Origin: Dirofilaria immitis
Taxonomy: Eukaryota; Nematoda; Chromadorea; Rhabditida; Onchocercidae
Reading direction: 5' to 3'
NCBI GenBank assembly: GCA_024305405.1
Contig: JAKNDB010000076.1
Coordinates: forward strand, 1,298,501-1,362,500
DNA length: 64,000 nt
Shown piece after piece: positions 27,773 through 41,011 of this stretch. The position numbers and the translations under genes were made by a program. The notes under the pieces are model-generated. The model did no database searches and was not told the DNA's origin. It saw nothing but the letters and a program-made list of their open reading frames with translations. The first letter of the stretch is position 1, and every line of letters begins with the position of its first letter.

Positions 27773-30700
27773 ATGTTCGCCCGTAAAGTGAAGTCGGCAG
27801 ATTTTACAGTATCGTTTCAGCGTTTTGTCGATCTTCATCGTGATTGTGCGTCACGGGCAAAACATCTCAAACTTGCTCTCGATGCCCTTTGCATCCAAGT
27901 TTGTTTTTCTTTTTAATTTCAAAGTTTGATACATATGTTGAAATAATGATAGCTCCAGTTTCTGTTTATTTTTTCCAGGACAAAAAACAGTTTATGGAAG
28001 ATTATAGTTTTGAAACGTTTCATCTGGTTGATGAATTGTTACTGCAAGCTGATCTTGCTCAGTCAGTTCTTGAGGCAGAATCAGCTTTGTGGACTCTCGA
28101 ACAACTGCTATATCTTACACCAAGACTGGTTGGCAGCGGTATATATCTGCTTACTTCAAATTTGTTTATTATTATATGCAAATACCTTTTTTAAAATTCT
28201 TTATTTTTAAATCTCGAAATTTGTGCAAACTGAAATCCAAGTCTTTATTTTTTCAGGCTGGCAAAAACATGCCATAGAATATATTCTAAAAAAGCGTTGT
28301 TTCCACACAATTTGCTAGCCGTAAGAAAAATTGCGCTACGTCTATTTATTATTTGGTATCAGAGTTTGGCTGCATATAGTAATAATAATTCACACTTAGA
28401 TATTGTTTTTCAGTGCCTTCTTCCGTATTTTCCTTTAAGGTTCGTAAATCTTTATTTATTTTTCCACTTTTTCTTAAATCATTTATTTCTTAAAGACATA
28501 AACAGCTTGATATGCTTTGTTAAATGATCCGAACTCATTTTCAGAAACAGTTTGTCTACTGAAAGTATTTTACATAATTATTGTCAGTCGGCCGCTAGTA
28601 CCGTGGGACCAGGACCTATTCGCAATTCACCACTTGTGAGCAACCCGAACAACACTGCAACGAGTGCGAAGGAAAAAGCACAGCTACTTCAGGTAATTTA
28701 ATAATTGTGATAAAAATAAGCTTAGAATGAAATGTATGTATCATTGTTAAAAATATTTTAAAAGTTATTTTGAAAATGATGGAATTTAATGTTTCTGAAA
28801 AACTCCGAGCTTTTGTAGATATATCTGGATAAATTTCTCGAATACTGCACACGAGAAACAATTCGAATTGAATGGAATGACGAAAATATCCGTCTAGAAT
28901 GTGCAAAATTTATTCTGGACCGTGTTATTGTCCTCTATATTTATGAAATATTTCCTGATATAGAAACTAATGGTGTAGATATTTATGGTGGATGGGAGGG
29001 TAGCGAAGGACAGATAGATATCCGCGATACTGCCGATCCAATAGTAATTGCGCGGTACTGGCTCATCAGGTTCATTAATATATTTTGCTGTGAACATTTT
29101 ACTAATAATTTAGTTATTCATAAACTCTTCATATCTTCTTAATTCCCTCTTTCCTTTGCCTCATTTTCTTGATATAAGTTTTTGACTAGTCTTTGTAGGT
29201 TATGTTTGCATTTTACTTAACTTTGAAATATTTCTGCGTTATCTTTAAACTGGAAAAAATTAAAGTTAAAAATTCGGTAGCGTAATATTTTATTCATTTC
29301 CAGATGGATGGCGACAGTTGCGCTCTCAACCAATAACGATTTAGCCATGACAGGTCAACTCCTATATCGAAGAGCTTTGTTTTCCAGTCGTAAAGCAACG
29401 AATACGCTTTTAACACTTTTAAAAGAAGCTATAATGCTACCACTACCATGTTCGAATGTTATTCATAAAGTAAACCTATATTTTTTCTTCGTGAATTGTT
29501 ATCTATCTATCTATAAGTATATATATATATATATACTTATAGATAGATAGATAAATAGCAGAGACAAAAACTTTATATTTTTTCAGAAGAGTGTCATTTA
29601 GATAGCTTTTACATACTTCTTATGTGATGGCATTTTACTGTTATTTTTTCAGCTTTATAATTTTTATAATGATTAGATGGGAGATATTATTTTATCTTGT
29701 ATAGTCTAATAACTTCGCAAATGGTAATAAGAATAATATTTTCTTTTTCTTTCAATCTTTTCTGTCACAAGAAATCTAGCATTTTTTTGTATATTAATTA
29801 TTTTTAGTTAAAAATAAAAAAAAACAAAAGTTGGATCGTATTCTAGTAGCCAATTTTTGATAGTTCAGTCGATTCAATAGATTTTCTTTTTCAGGTTTTT
29901 TCTTTGATCAGTACATGGTTGTTGCAGCGGAATTTACCTCCTTTTATTGAGCAAGAAGGAATTGCGATTGAATCATTGTCACTTTTGCTTATTCATTTTC
30001 TTACTTCATTTTTTCATAGTCCATACTTACCGATAGCTGGTGAACGCTTATCATCTGCAATTTCTTTAACGCAGAGCTTATTACAAACGACACGTGATCT
30101 TTCCAATCCTTCAACTCATTTGCAAAATTCTCTATCAACTAGAGTATGGTGCGAACTTATTAAAAGTCTTGCAGATGGCATACGCACTGTTACTTCCAGG
30201 TAGTAGCCATTTTCTTTTGATTTCTATATAACCAATACAACATTTAAATAATTACGCTTAAAAAAGAAACTGCTTTTGTTTTATTTTTTTTTCAGATCTG
30301 ACGCCTACGGACGTGCAACTTCTGGTGCTTTGGCACAAAATCTTCTTGGTGTTATTATTTTTGTTCGAGCCATAAGTAGTTAGTCTGCTATTTGTTTGAA
30401 ATATTATAAATTTTAGGAGATTGATTATATGAATTTTTAGAAATGCTATTCAATTAACATTTGTTTGATGCATATTCTACGATGCTCTCAAGTTCGAATT
30501 TAATATTTAGGTATTGAAATAGAGGAAAGAGTTTGGGATGATGTACTTGCTGTGTTCCAATCTGGTTGTTGGATGCAAATGATTGAACAGTGGAGCCGAG
30601 TGGTTGATAGTGTTACGCGTGCGCTTATCCTAAATCTTTTTGAGATTGATGTTGCTCCACCTATTCAGTCGGTATATTTTGTTGTGATAAATAATATACT

Positions 30701-33700
30701 TGTTGATTTTTTTTTGATTTTGAAGAAATTTATTACTAGTAAATGACAAGAGCAAATAATTACTATTTATTGTTTCAGATTTCTCATCAAATAGTCAAAA
30801 GAATAAAAAGTAATGAAACGCCAAGTACTCAGGACGATGGAAATGTAGAATTTTCAGAAGAAACTCGATCTCAAAATGACAGTTCTATCGAGGACGAAAA
30901 TGCGCAATTCATTTCAGTGATGCAGGTAAATTTACTTTTATCAATCCTGGATTTTCAGTCGATATTCTGTTTTATTTACGCCCATTTGTTCATTATCCTT
31001 ATATTGAATTAAAGAAATCATTTCTCTAAGTATAAGACAACATTTTTTTGCCGTTGGATCTTAACATTCATTATGACATCTATTTTTATTAATTTTTTGC
31101 AGCTAGTTAGATTTTTAAATTCGTTAACTGTAATCATATTATTGTCTTTCAATTTCTTTCTTACTGAAAAGCAACGGAATTCCATGGACTTGAGAATTTA
31201 TCAAGAATGCTAAATTGAAAAGAAAATGAACATGAATTAAAATGTTGCAGTACTTCAAAATTTTTGTAAACTTAAAATTATTGGGTCATATCTTTTTGAA
31301 TCATTTTTTCCGGACAATCTTCTGAAATCATTCATGATTTCTTATGCTATTACTGTTCAAAGTATTTGTAGCCTTGTTTATCCTTAATTATGTCTTCAAA
31401 GTTATTTTTAAAAAGCTTCGGAAGTTTTAAAAATTTAAAAGTGAGTTTTAAAACACGAATTTTCCACATTTCCACTCTAGAAAAGATAAAAATTGCAAAC
31501 TTAATCTCTTGAAATTAAAGCGGAGAATGTATCTAATAGTCAGAATTTAATTTCATTAATTCTTTTTAATTTTCTTTTGGATAAGAATAACTCACACAAA
31601 GTAAATCGTATTAAGCATTATGCAAATTTGGAAAATGTTTTAAACCTTGCTTTTTACTTCAAAATCGGGATTTCTCACCCTGTAATTTATCAATATATTT
31701 TAATCTAGTTATAATCATTTCTCAATTATTCTCAGCGGATTTTCATCCGAATCCACATTCTTTTAGCGATTAATACTTATTTGTTCATTGATTCTTCACT
31801 TGATATATTTAGATCGCTTTTATACTTTTTCTCAATACATAATGAGCTTTCTAAGGCACTTCTTCAAACAAATAGTTATATACCAACATTACCATAGATT
31901 TATTATTTCTTGATAATTTGATGCTGATTTATTTTGGTTGCTTGGTTGCTGCACAAAGTCTCTATTTTTAAAGTCTGCAAGGAAAGTATGCATATGCTTT
32001 ACACCAAAGCTATTCTGTTTGTTCAGATGGATAACACGGTAGATGTGGTCGTATCCCACATACTATGCATCAATTCTATTGATATACATCGTATTCAGCT
32101 TGAAATGGAGGGTAATATAGTACTTTTTTCCAGACACACGCATACTCTGTCAACTATTGCTGATCTGAATTCCTACTGCCGTTTTAAGATATGATATACC
32201 GTAATGCTTTTTTACTTCTGTATTTCGAAAAGTGAAATCAGAGTTTGTTACATTTGCAGTAAAATTTGTTGCGAATTTTAAATATATTATTTCAGAATAT
32301 TCTTTCTAAAATTAGGTTTTTTGCAATGAAAAGCGAGAAATTAATCTGGCGGTTAGTTTTAGTAAATTCTATTCATATATCACGTTCCTGGTTGAAGTTC
32401 ACGAAACTATTATTCTTAGTACAGTTTATATATATCATGTTTAAGACATTCCACCATTTTTAGTGACTCACTTAGAATATTTTTTAATTTTTTATCCGTG
32501 TAATTTATTAATTCCCATATTATCATTTATTGAATTTTTTTTTCAACACTTAGAATAAATAATGTTTTTATCATTCCATCCGTCTATGACTTTATCTATC
32601 ACATGCACTTTCAAATCTACGTGATATATATAACGTTGTTCTAATCACATTTGTCGGATTGATCCGCATGTAATAAATATTTGATTTGTCTTATCTCTTT
32701 CTTATTCAAGCTTATGCTGATCTTGTTATTTTAATTTTTAAAACGGTAAGCATATATGCAACGCTCCGACTTAATGGTATCTCCAACTGAGTACTTAATG
32801 GTATCCCTAACTGAGTTTTTTCTTGACTACAAGATTATATTTGCGAACAGTAGCATTCTTCAGTCGTCTTTCATTCAGTTGGGTAATTGATACAAATATT
32901 TAATATTCTACAAGGTATTTAGAGTTTGCATCATTCATTTAGCTCTTTTTCCTAACATTAATTACTGAAAAATATCATAACTAAAATTTGATTTGGCAGT
33001 TTGTTAACGATAAATTTTCCGTCGTTTTTATAAAGCTATGGAAGGTTTATCACTAACAAAATGTCAATCATTTCTTCAGTTCCATCTGATATCATCTAAT
33101 ACTAATGTTCCACATATTGAACAATATTCAATAAATTGGAAACGATGAAGATGAAACATTTTGTGTAATTACACACAATTTTTAAGATCCAGTAATGACA
33201 TTATTCTGAAATCCGACTTACGTAAATTTATTTAAAAATTTCAAGTCATTCTTCGTTATCGCTTCCTCTAAGTTTCCGATGAATTTTGGTTTTGTTGAGC
33301 TTTTGAAACTTATCGGTGAAACATATTTTTATCACTCATCACGTGTAACATGTAATGATTCTAATTATTTCTCCTTAATGATTTCTTCGATTTATTCGTA
33401 TTGTTAGCAGTTGTTTTCTCTGAATACCATTGGTTTCTCTTTTATTAGTTTCGTTGCATTCTTGATAAATTCTGCTTTTTTTAGCCGTGAGTTTCTTTAA
33501 AAAAGTGACACTTTTAAAAATCGCTTATCGAATTAGTCGAAAAGTTATTTGAAGTCGAAAAAAACTACTTTTTCCCTTGTTAAAAATATTTCTAAGATTT
33601 TGATTCTGTTTCAGTTTTTCCTTTTCAAAGATTATTTTTTCATGTTTCTGCATGATCCATCTTTTTGTATCAAATAGTGACTTCTTGAATTTGCCTGACG

Positions 33701-36700
33701 GATAGGATAATTTTATAAAAATTTATTATCATAATCATTCCAATGCTAGCTAAATTTATTCTTCATATTTTATTAAAGATTAAAATATTTAATATCTTTC
33801 ATATGATTACTTATTGATTTTTTTCTTTGGCTTATTTCTATTTTTGATTATACATTGTAACAATATTTTCTTTTCTAAAGTAAATGCACTTTTGTAGTCG
33901 CTTTTGCATTATTGCTATCGTCGTAACCATCAGAAGTTAAATTCTATATTATATTGCGAATAATGTGGCATGTATCGACCATGTTGATCGCCGTTCCTGT
34001 TATTACTGTCAGTACGACTCACATTGCTAATATCATTAGAATTAAATGCTTCGTTTGCACAGTTGTCAGATATTTTAGGTTGGAGCCTTGAAACCTCACT
34101 CTTTGAATTTTTGTTTGAGACCTATGAGCTAGCAAAGATATTTCCTTAATATAATGCGATTCTAATTGAACGTATTTCTGTAATTGCTCAGTTATTATTT
34201 AAATCTGTCATGATCGTCTCAAACTGTCTTATCAGACAGTTTGATATTATTTCAAATATTTATTTAAAATTACTTTTTTTCTCATAACATGTGAACTTTA
34301 TATTTTAAATCTTATATTTTATTACCTGACATTCGAAATGTTATATTCATTTTCCTTGCAATTTCTAGAGTTCAGCAATTTTTTGAAATTATTTTCCGTA
34401 TTTGTAACGAAGATTTTAATGTTCTACTACTGCAATCTCTTTCTATTAATGCTTATACTTAATTGATTTTTTTATGCAATGATAAGATGATCAGTAGGTA
34501 GACCAGTCACATTCGTTATTTAGGTATTAGTCATTTATTTATGTGTACGTTTGATTTTTTTACTTTATTTATATGTAAACTTTTTTTGCTCTTTTCGAAT
34601 TTCAACTACGTTTTTCAAAGTTTCGTATTTTAGTTGCGTTTTTCAAGATTTTGTATTTTAACCATAGTCACTCCTTCCTTCTCTTTGTTGCTAATAATTT
34701 TCTAATCTCTTCATATAACAAACCGTCTTCCAACTTCCGTTGACTAATCAAGTTCTTGGCTATCATCGTTATTCTAATTATTATTGATGTCTTGATATCT
34801 TAATATTTTCTGTTTTGAAAAAGATATTATCGACTGTTAGATGGATTCTTCTGTGGAAACTGAAGTCTTGATATTTTCGAAATTATTTCTTTTGTTTTCT
34901 TTGCTGAAACGGCGTTTGTTTAGCTGCCTTTAAAGTTAAAAGATAAGATTAAAGTATTCGTTTTTGTTACTTTGCCTTACTGTTCATTTTTCATTTAAAT
35001 TAGTGCTGAATTTTTCTTTTCAGTTTGAAAAGTTTTTATTTTAAATTCGCAATTTAGAATTTTTTCCTGCTTCTTAATTTTTAGATTTAAAAAAATCATG
35101 AAATACCGCACTGTTTAGATTTGAAACTTAAATTAGAATCTTTCAGAGTTTGTGCAATAGAAAGTAGTGGTTGTAGATCGAGAGTGTTTTTGCATAACAG
35201 CGACTTTGTACAATGATACTTGTAATAATTGTAATTACTTATAACGTTTCACCTTGGTGATAAATTTGTCATGTAAAGAATCAGGAAATGTTCAAAAAGG
35301 TAATTATGCCAAAGAGTCAATCGTTTTCCATTTACTATGTAGCTTAGATTTGAAAATGACGATCAACACAGATTTGAATCGTTCTTATTTATTTTAGTTT
35401 TGATGGTTATCCTCAACGATTTAGTTAATAAGAGATTGAATCACGTGGTCATTAACACTGAGAAAATGTTTCAAATTTTATATTTGTTGTCGACCTGATA
35501 TTGTTGAGAATATTAAAGCAATCTAAAAAATTTTCTACAAGATTCTTATGGATTTAAGACTTTCCAAACTTTGCCTGATGTTTATTGTAGCTGGATCTTC
35601 ATGGGAAGTACTTAACAGCAATAAGAAGTCTTGACGTCAAGTGTTATGAACCTGATCAAAGTACATGCACAGTTCTGTTGGACTGAGTTTTGTTATTAAG
35701 ATTAATGATTATGCAAATGTGGCTTCTGCCATATTGTTCTCAGAACTGTTGGAAATAGAAGAAAGAAATAGGAGACATGCAGGAAGAACATTTGGAAATT
35801 GCGGTTATAATTATTGCTTTTCTCTCTCTTCAAGTACCTCTTCTTTTCCTAGTCCAAGCTGTATCACTTATCAACTCACTCTTTCGACTTCATTTTTTCC
35901 GGTTTTCTTGAACTATAACTATGGTTACCAGTGTGACTACCGGAGAAACGTCATTCATGCTTTGTAAAAATTTCAAAAAATTCAATGAATTTTGTTAAAA
36001 AATTCGCTTAATTCATTTGTTCTATGTAAATATTCAGGCGTAAAATAGAATTGTATCAATTTTTCAGTCGACTGGAGATGCGGTAGTGTGGTTGAGAGTA
36101 TGGATGCGAATTATTAACTTGGTCTCTCCATTGCATGCTGCCCATTCATATCTTGCTGTTCAGGTCATTTTTCTGAAATTTTATTACGGCTTGTAAAGTT
36201 AAGCTTATCTACAATTCTGGACAACTAAAATAACATTTTGTTTCATTTCAGCAATAGAGGAAGTTACTGAAGTTTTTTCTTTCCTGAACTAAAGGCAAGT
36301 TATTATCAGGGAGGTTTTCATTTATTTTATTTACAGAGCTATGTTTCTTCTAATATTTGCATATTTTTATAAATGTTTTTATATGATACCGGACAATTAA
36401 TTTTCATCCCAATCTTCGTTAGAGAATTCATGTTATTGGAGCAAAATTTCATACTGATTACAATAAACGAATTAAATTTGGTGATTAAAATTTATTATTT
36501 AATTTGATTTAATTGAGGCAATATCTTGCTTTATTAGTTCAATGTGGTTGCATTTAACTGACATTACTCATTTTATTTTATATCAAACATAATTCAGTTC
36601 TGTGCAGTTCTTCACTTTGATTTTTCAGACCATTTCAAAAACTATCAACACTTTGCTTCGACTAAGTGGTACTGATGCGCTAATACACTGGATTTGCACT

Positions 36701-39700
36701 CGGCTGTTACTTCTTCCACCTTCCGATCAAGTTCAATGTTTACCTGCATACTGTGCTGTCCTTTCAACTGTCAATCCTCCACCGCTTGTTGAGGTAACTA
36801 GTTTATTATAATTTGTTAAGTATTCAAGTTCAAGGAACAGATTAGTATTCAAATTCATTTAATTTCAGGTTTTAGAATAATTTAAAACAAACTTGGATAT
36901 TAATCGTAAATACTGCATTATTTTTTCAAAAAGTTGTGTTTTGTATTTTTATTTTTTATTTGCATTATGGACCACATAATACTCACTTTTTTTGGTAACT
37001 AATACGATTTTAGTTCTGTGCAGTTCTTCACATTGCTAACAATTCCTTTGATTTTTCATCCTCAAATTTTACGGTGATTATTGAAATCAATTTCGGGAAT
37101 TCAAAATATTTGCTTTATTGCTTTATTTTGTATTTAATTTAGATAAAGGGTCCATAAGATTATGGAGCGGATGTCAAAAGCAGTAGGTAATAAAAAGGAT
37201 ATTTGTTACCGTATTGTTCTTTCTTAAAGCAGAAAAGTATGTGTATCAAGTATTCATTTTCTTTGTTGTATATACGTATATTAAAAATAATATTATTTAT
37301 TAAAAAACTTGACAAGACGAAAGTAAGTGAAAATGTCGGTAGTGTCGATTTCGTTACTAATGTGCTAGTTTTGATTGCCCTTGTAAAATTTACATAATAA
37401 TTATACCGTTCAAAGGAATTCCTAAGAATCTGTATCTGAAATGCTATGCACAACAAGCCAATTAATGATTTGGGACTGTAGTACGCATCTCGGTATTTTA
37501 TTAAAGCATCGTAAAATTTGAGATTTATCAAATAGGAACATATTTTTAGAACAATGTTTAATGCTTACCTTGGCTTATCCCCTCCTCAAGTTTTTCCCTT
37601 TTTCCATAATTCCTTTCAATTTTTTTCTTTTCTCTCTCCTTGTTACATAGTTTTGCATTGTTGGATTCATATCTCTGGATTTTAATAATTTTTGAGCTAT
37701 TTTCAAGTGTATGATTCCAGGCTCACATCCTGGTTGCTTTGGCACGAGCGATTGTTTCCGAACGTTTTACTACTGTTCTGGAATATATGCCATTCATGTC
37801 TAAAGATTATCTTACCGTATTGGCACGCCCTGCTCTCAGCTCACTTACTCAACTCATCAAACAATCCAATTTTTCACCAAGAAGTGTACAGGTTAATTAC
37901 AAGATTTATAGATTGCTGTAGTTAATTTTTTTTATTAAAATAATGACTAGGAGTTAAATGTAGATTGCTGTAATATGGTTATGGTTAGGAGTTAAATATT
38001 GCTAAACGTGCTTTGGACTTTTTAAATTCATTTCTGCAATCGAAATTTGCTCTAATTTATAAAAATCAATGCAAAATCGATTCTACGTAGAATGTTCAAC
38101 GCATTATGTTTTGATATTGAGTAGATGTGCAAATCGTATAATCATTAACATTGAAATGAAGATATTGTAGGTAGCTGCACTTCTTTCACCTGATCATGCT
38201 GTGGGTGAAACAATGTTACTTAATTTGTTAGCACTGAATTCGAGTGAGGTGCCACTACAATCGTATTCATTGGCGTTGCATGCGTTAGCACTGCTAATCA
38301 TCGAACGTGCCGACACGAAGTTGATGACCGAGGTGATGAGTCGTGTTTGTACTCTGAAAACTTCTTCCAATTTGCTTCATATGTTCTGTGCTGATTTAAA
38401 TCAGTTGAAACGGCTCGGCTTGCGCGATAAATTGGCTACCATTTTGGAACAGGCACTCGATTTCGTATGTTTCTTTTTTGTAAAGATGAAGTCTGTTTTC
38501 TATTTTTTCATGTTCTGTCAATATGAAACAAAATTCCGCGGATGTAGTTAGACAAATTTTTGGTTTCGATTAACATACACCTAGAAATTTGCAATTTCCA
38601 AGTATATTTCAATCAGAACTTCTGTCTTTATTTTGAGGTGAAGGAGGACTGCTTAGCTAGTGAGATGTTGTGGCAAAGCGTGTCAGCTAGCCTAATGGAT
38701 TGTCAACTTAAACGATCATTGCTGGAACGCGTGCTGACTGATAAAAGGCTTTGTTTAGAAGGATTCTTGCTTACATACTATCGACAATTTCCATTACCAT
38801 CGTTTGCATTAGCTCATTATAATTCAGTAGAAAACATTACTGGGAATTCGCAACAAGATGCATTGGTAACGGGACGTGTCTTTTTGATCAGGGAAGAGCT
38901 ATTTTAAGGTTCTTTTACGTAAAATTATATATTTAGTTCTATTTTTTAGTGTTTTATTCCAATCTTTGTGTTAGAAATCCTATAATGGTAGAATATGGGA
39001 TTACTACTAGCTAATAAGGTAGAAAAACCAAAAATTTAATTGGCTTTTGCAAAGATAGAGTTCCTGGTACTAAAATTACGTATTGGAAATTTCAAGTTTA
39101 ATGACTGATTCATATTAAAGAAGTTATTGCTTTAGTGTTGATATGGATAATGGCCTACGCGTGACAAGTCGTACGCCAGTTGGAAAACACTGTTGGTGTT
39201 TTACGCGGGAACGCGAAGTTAGGCATCAAATGAATTGCGTTAATAATTGGCTACGGAAATTGGCCTTACGGCCGAAGAAAATAATGTTAGAAATGACTAG
39301 CACTAAAGAAGAAACTGAAGACCCTTCGAAGTATATTTTATAAGCTTATCAGCTAGTTGCCTTGTATGTTTGCTTTATTTTACAGTAAATTATTAAGTAT
39401 TCTACTTTAGAAAAGATTTGTTCAAATTGTTCCAGAAGTTGCCAAACTTACCACGAATATTGCAAGCAGATCCAATTGAATGCAACGAGATGTATTTCTT
39501 CATTCAGCAGAATAGACGTCTAACAACAAATATGGCTACTTTGCCTCATCCAAAACTGGTTGAATGTTCACAGGCATTAACTAAAGAAAGATACGTATTA
39601 TGGCGTACTTTTGCTGCTGATTTACGGTTATTTTCGGGAATGCGGCAGATTCCACCGAGCTTTAATCGTGATATTCGACATCTCGATCATACTTATTCAC

Positions 39701-41011
39701 GCGAAATGCATAAAGTAGCTGTTATTTATGTTGCTAAAGGGCAGGAGGTTAGTTTGATAATGTCCAAGTTTTTTACTAATATTATTATTAATTACACTTT
39801 TATTGGATGAATTTTTGAATTCGAAGCTTATTCGAATTTTATCTTATATTTGAATATCTGTCAAATTTTGATAGAAATATTTGGACCTGAATCCATTATT
39901 GAAGTTTCAATTTATGCGCGGAATATCAAATTTTTAGATATATTTATGGCTGCAGAAATAGAAAATAATTTCAGTAAAGTTATCAGAATAAATTTTGATT
40001 CAGTTATGAAATTAGAAACAATTTTTATGATTGCTTTTTAGGACAAAGTCTCAGTACTTTCCAATAGTTGTGGTTCAGCTGCATTCAATGAATTCATTTT
40101 ACGTCTGGGTTGGCAAGTACAAATAGGTCACCAACATTATGGGTATAGTGGTGGTCTACCAAGCGGCGTAACTGCTCCATATTATGCATCTGCTGATACG
40201 GAAATTATCTTTCACGTTAGCACTATGCTCGATGGTTCGTTTTTTGCTCATGAAGCATTTACATGGTTTTTCTTACAAATTCCATTTTAGAATCTTATTG
40301 TAATGGAATTTTGTGCTGTATAGTATAGAAGTTAATAGCAAAGTTCGAAATACTATTTATTATATTTGCAAGAAGCTTTAAGAAAGTCAGAATGGCCAGA
40401 TCATCGATAGTCTAAATAGTGAGTTCATTAAACATTTGATCGCTAGCAGTGATCCATTGTTTTTAGGAAATCGCGTTCTTCCGAATATAAGCAGCAAGCA
40501 ATCAGAGAATATAGGACAGAAAAAGAGTGGACAATTTCTTGTTTGTGCAGATCAGTTTTGCTTATTACTTCAGATCTTAAATAAGAAAATTTTAGGTGAT
40601 ATTACTCAGAAGTTGAAGCATTTGGGTAATGATGAAGTGCATGTGGTATGGAGTGAAAATGATCGCCCATATCGTCGTGATACCATTGCGACACAGTTTT
40701 GTGATGTACTTATTGTGCTATATCGAATGTCACCTTATCTCTTTCGTATCCGAATCGAAACACAACGACCGCTTGAATTTGGACCGCTTTTCGATGGAGC
40801 TCATATCCATATTTGTATGCTGCCAGACCTAGTCCGTGATACTGTTGTAAACGCATCACGAGCATACCGCTTATCCCATCAAGACTGTGCAAGACCGTTA
40901 CAGCATCGGGAGAAAGTTTTTGAAGAAACGAGACATCAGCTGCATGTTCCATCTCCTTCTCTTTCAATTTCCCAAACATTTGCTTTGTCACCGAATTCGT
41001 ATTCATTTTGA
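27773..41011 (+). CDS. RALGAPA: Ral GTPase-activating protein, alpha (catalytic) subunit
   Basis: With the beta subunit it forms the GAP that switches off Ral GTPases. The start MFARKVKSADFTVSFQRFVD resembles the alpha subunits (MFSKKPHGDVKKSTQKVLD) and not beta. Helical-repeat exons follow, including DKFLEYCTRETIRIEWNDEN (28824) and ALARAIVSERFTTVLEY (37738). The GAP domain starts with REMHKVAVIYVAKGQEDKVS (39700, across the intron at 39747-40041), continues through LRLGWQVQIGHHYGYSGGLP, and in the last exon (40596-41011) has KHLGNDEVHVVW, where Asn is the catalytic asparagine thumb of the Rap/Rheb/Ral-GAP family, then FGPLFDGAHI and VNASRAYRL. The order fits RALGAPA1/2 throughout. One intron spans about 30928-36067. 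A run of A6 at 28288-28293 must lack one A for the N-terminal frame to hold; the junction 38863/39132 is also not clean. Confidence 0.92.
29501..29552. repeat. perfect 52-bp palindrome
   Basis: (ATCT)n then ATAAG and (TA)n is mirrored exactly on the other strand: bases 29501-29526 are the reverse complement of 29527-29552. It lies in a RALGAPA intron (29469-29894) and would form a loop-free hairpin or cruciform. Confidence 0.95.
32769..32816. repeat. tandem duplication of a 24-mer
   Basis: ACTTAATGGTATCTCCAACT and four more bases (32769-32792) are followed directly by a second copy with two substitutions (32793-32816). Inside the large RALGAPA intron. Confidence 0.85.
34219..34244. repeat. 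perfect 11-bp stem with TATC loop
   Basis: TCAAACTGTCT, loop TATC, then AGACAGTTTGA. A short exact inverted repeat in the large RALGAPA intron; possible structured RNA element or mobile-element terminus, otherwise chance. Confidence 0.6.

Larger units (their letters stand above)
30928..36067 (+). other. large RALGAPA intron, about 5.1 kb
   Basis: Donor CAG|GTAAAT at about 30927 and acceptor TTTTTCAG before TCGACTGG at 36068 are both in phase 0, so the flanking exons can join directly. No nested gene is convincing. Contents noted: a tandem 24-mer (32769-32816), a perfect hairpin (34219-34244), an imperfect duplication around 34605-34662, and composition-driven open frames. Ordinary introns here are tens to a few hundred bases. 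Confidence 0.55.

Noticed and set aside
35665..35967. 100-codon open frame in the large RALGAPA intron as a nested gene
   Set aside because: Ser/Phe/Tyr-rich low-complexity content, no domain, and two overlapping frames are open as well.
40710..41006. 98-codon minus-strand frame over the RalGAP domain
   Set aside because: Shadow of the strongly conserved plus-strand GAP exon.
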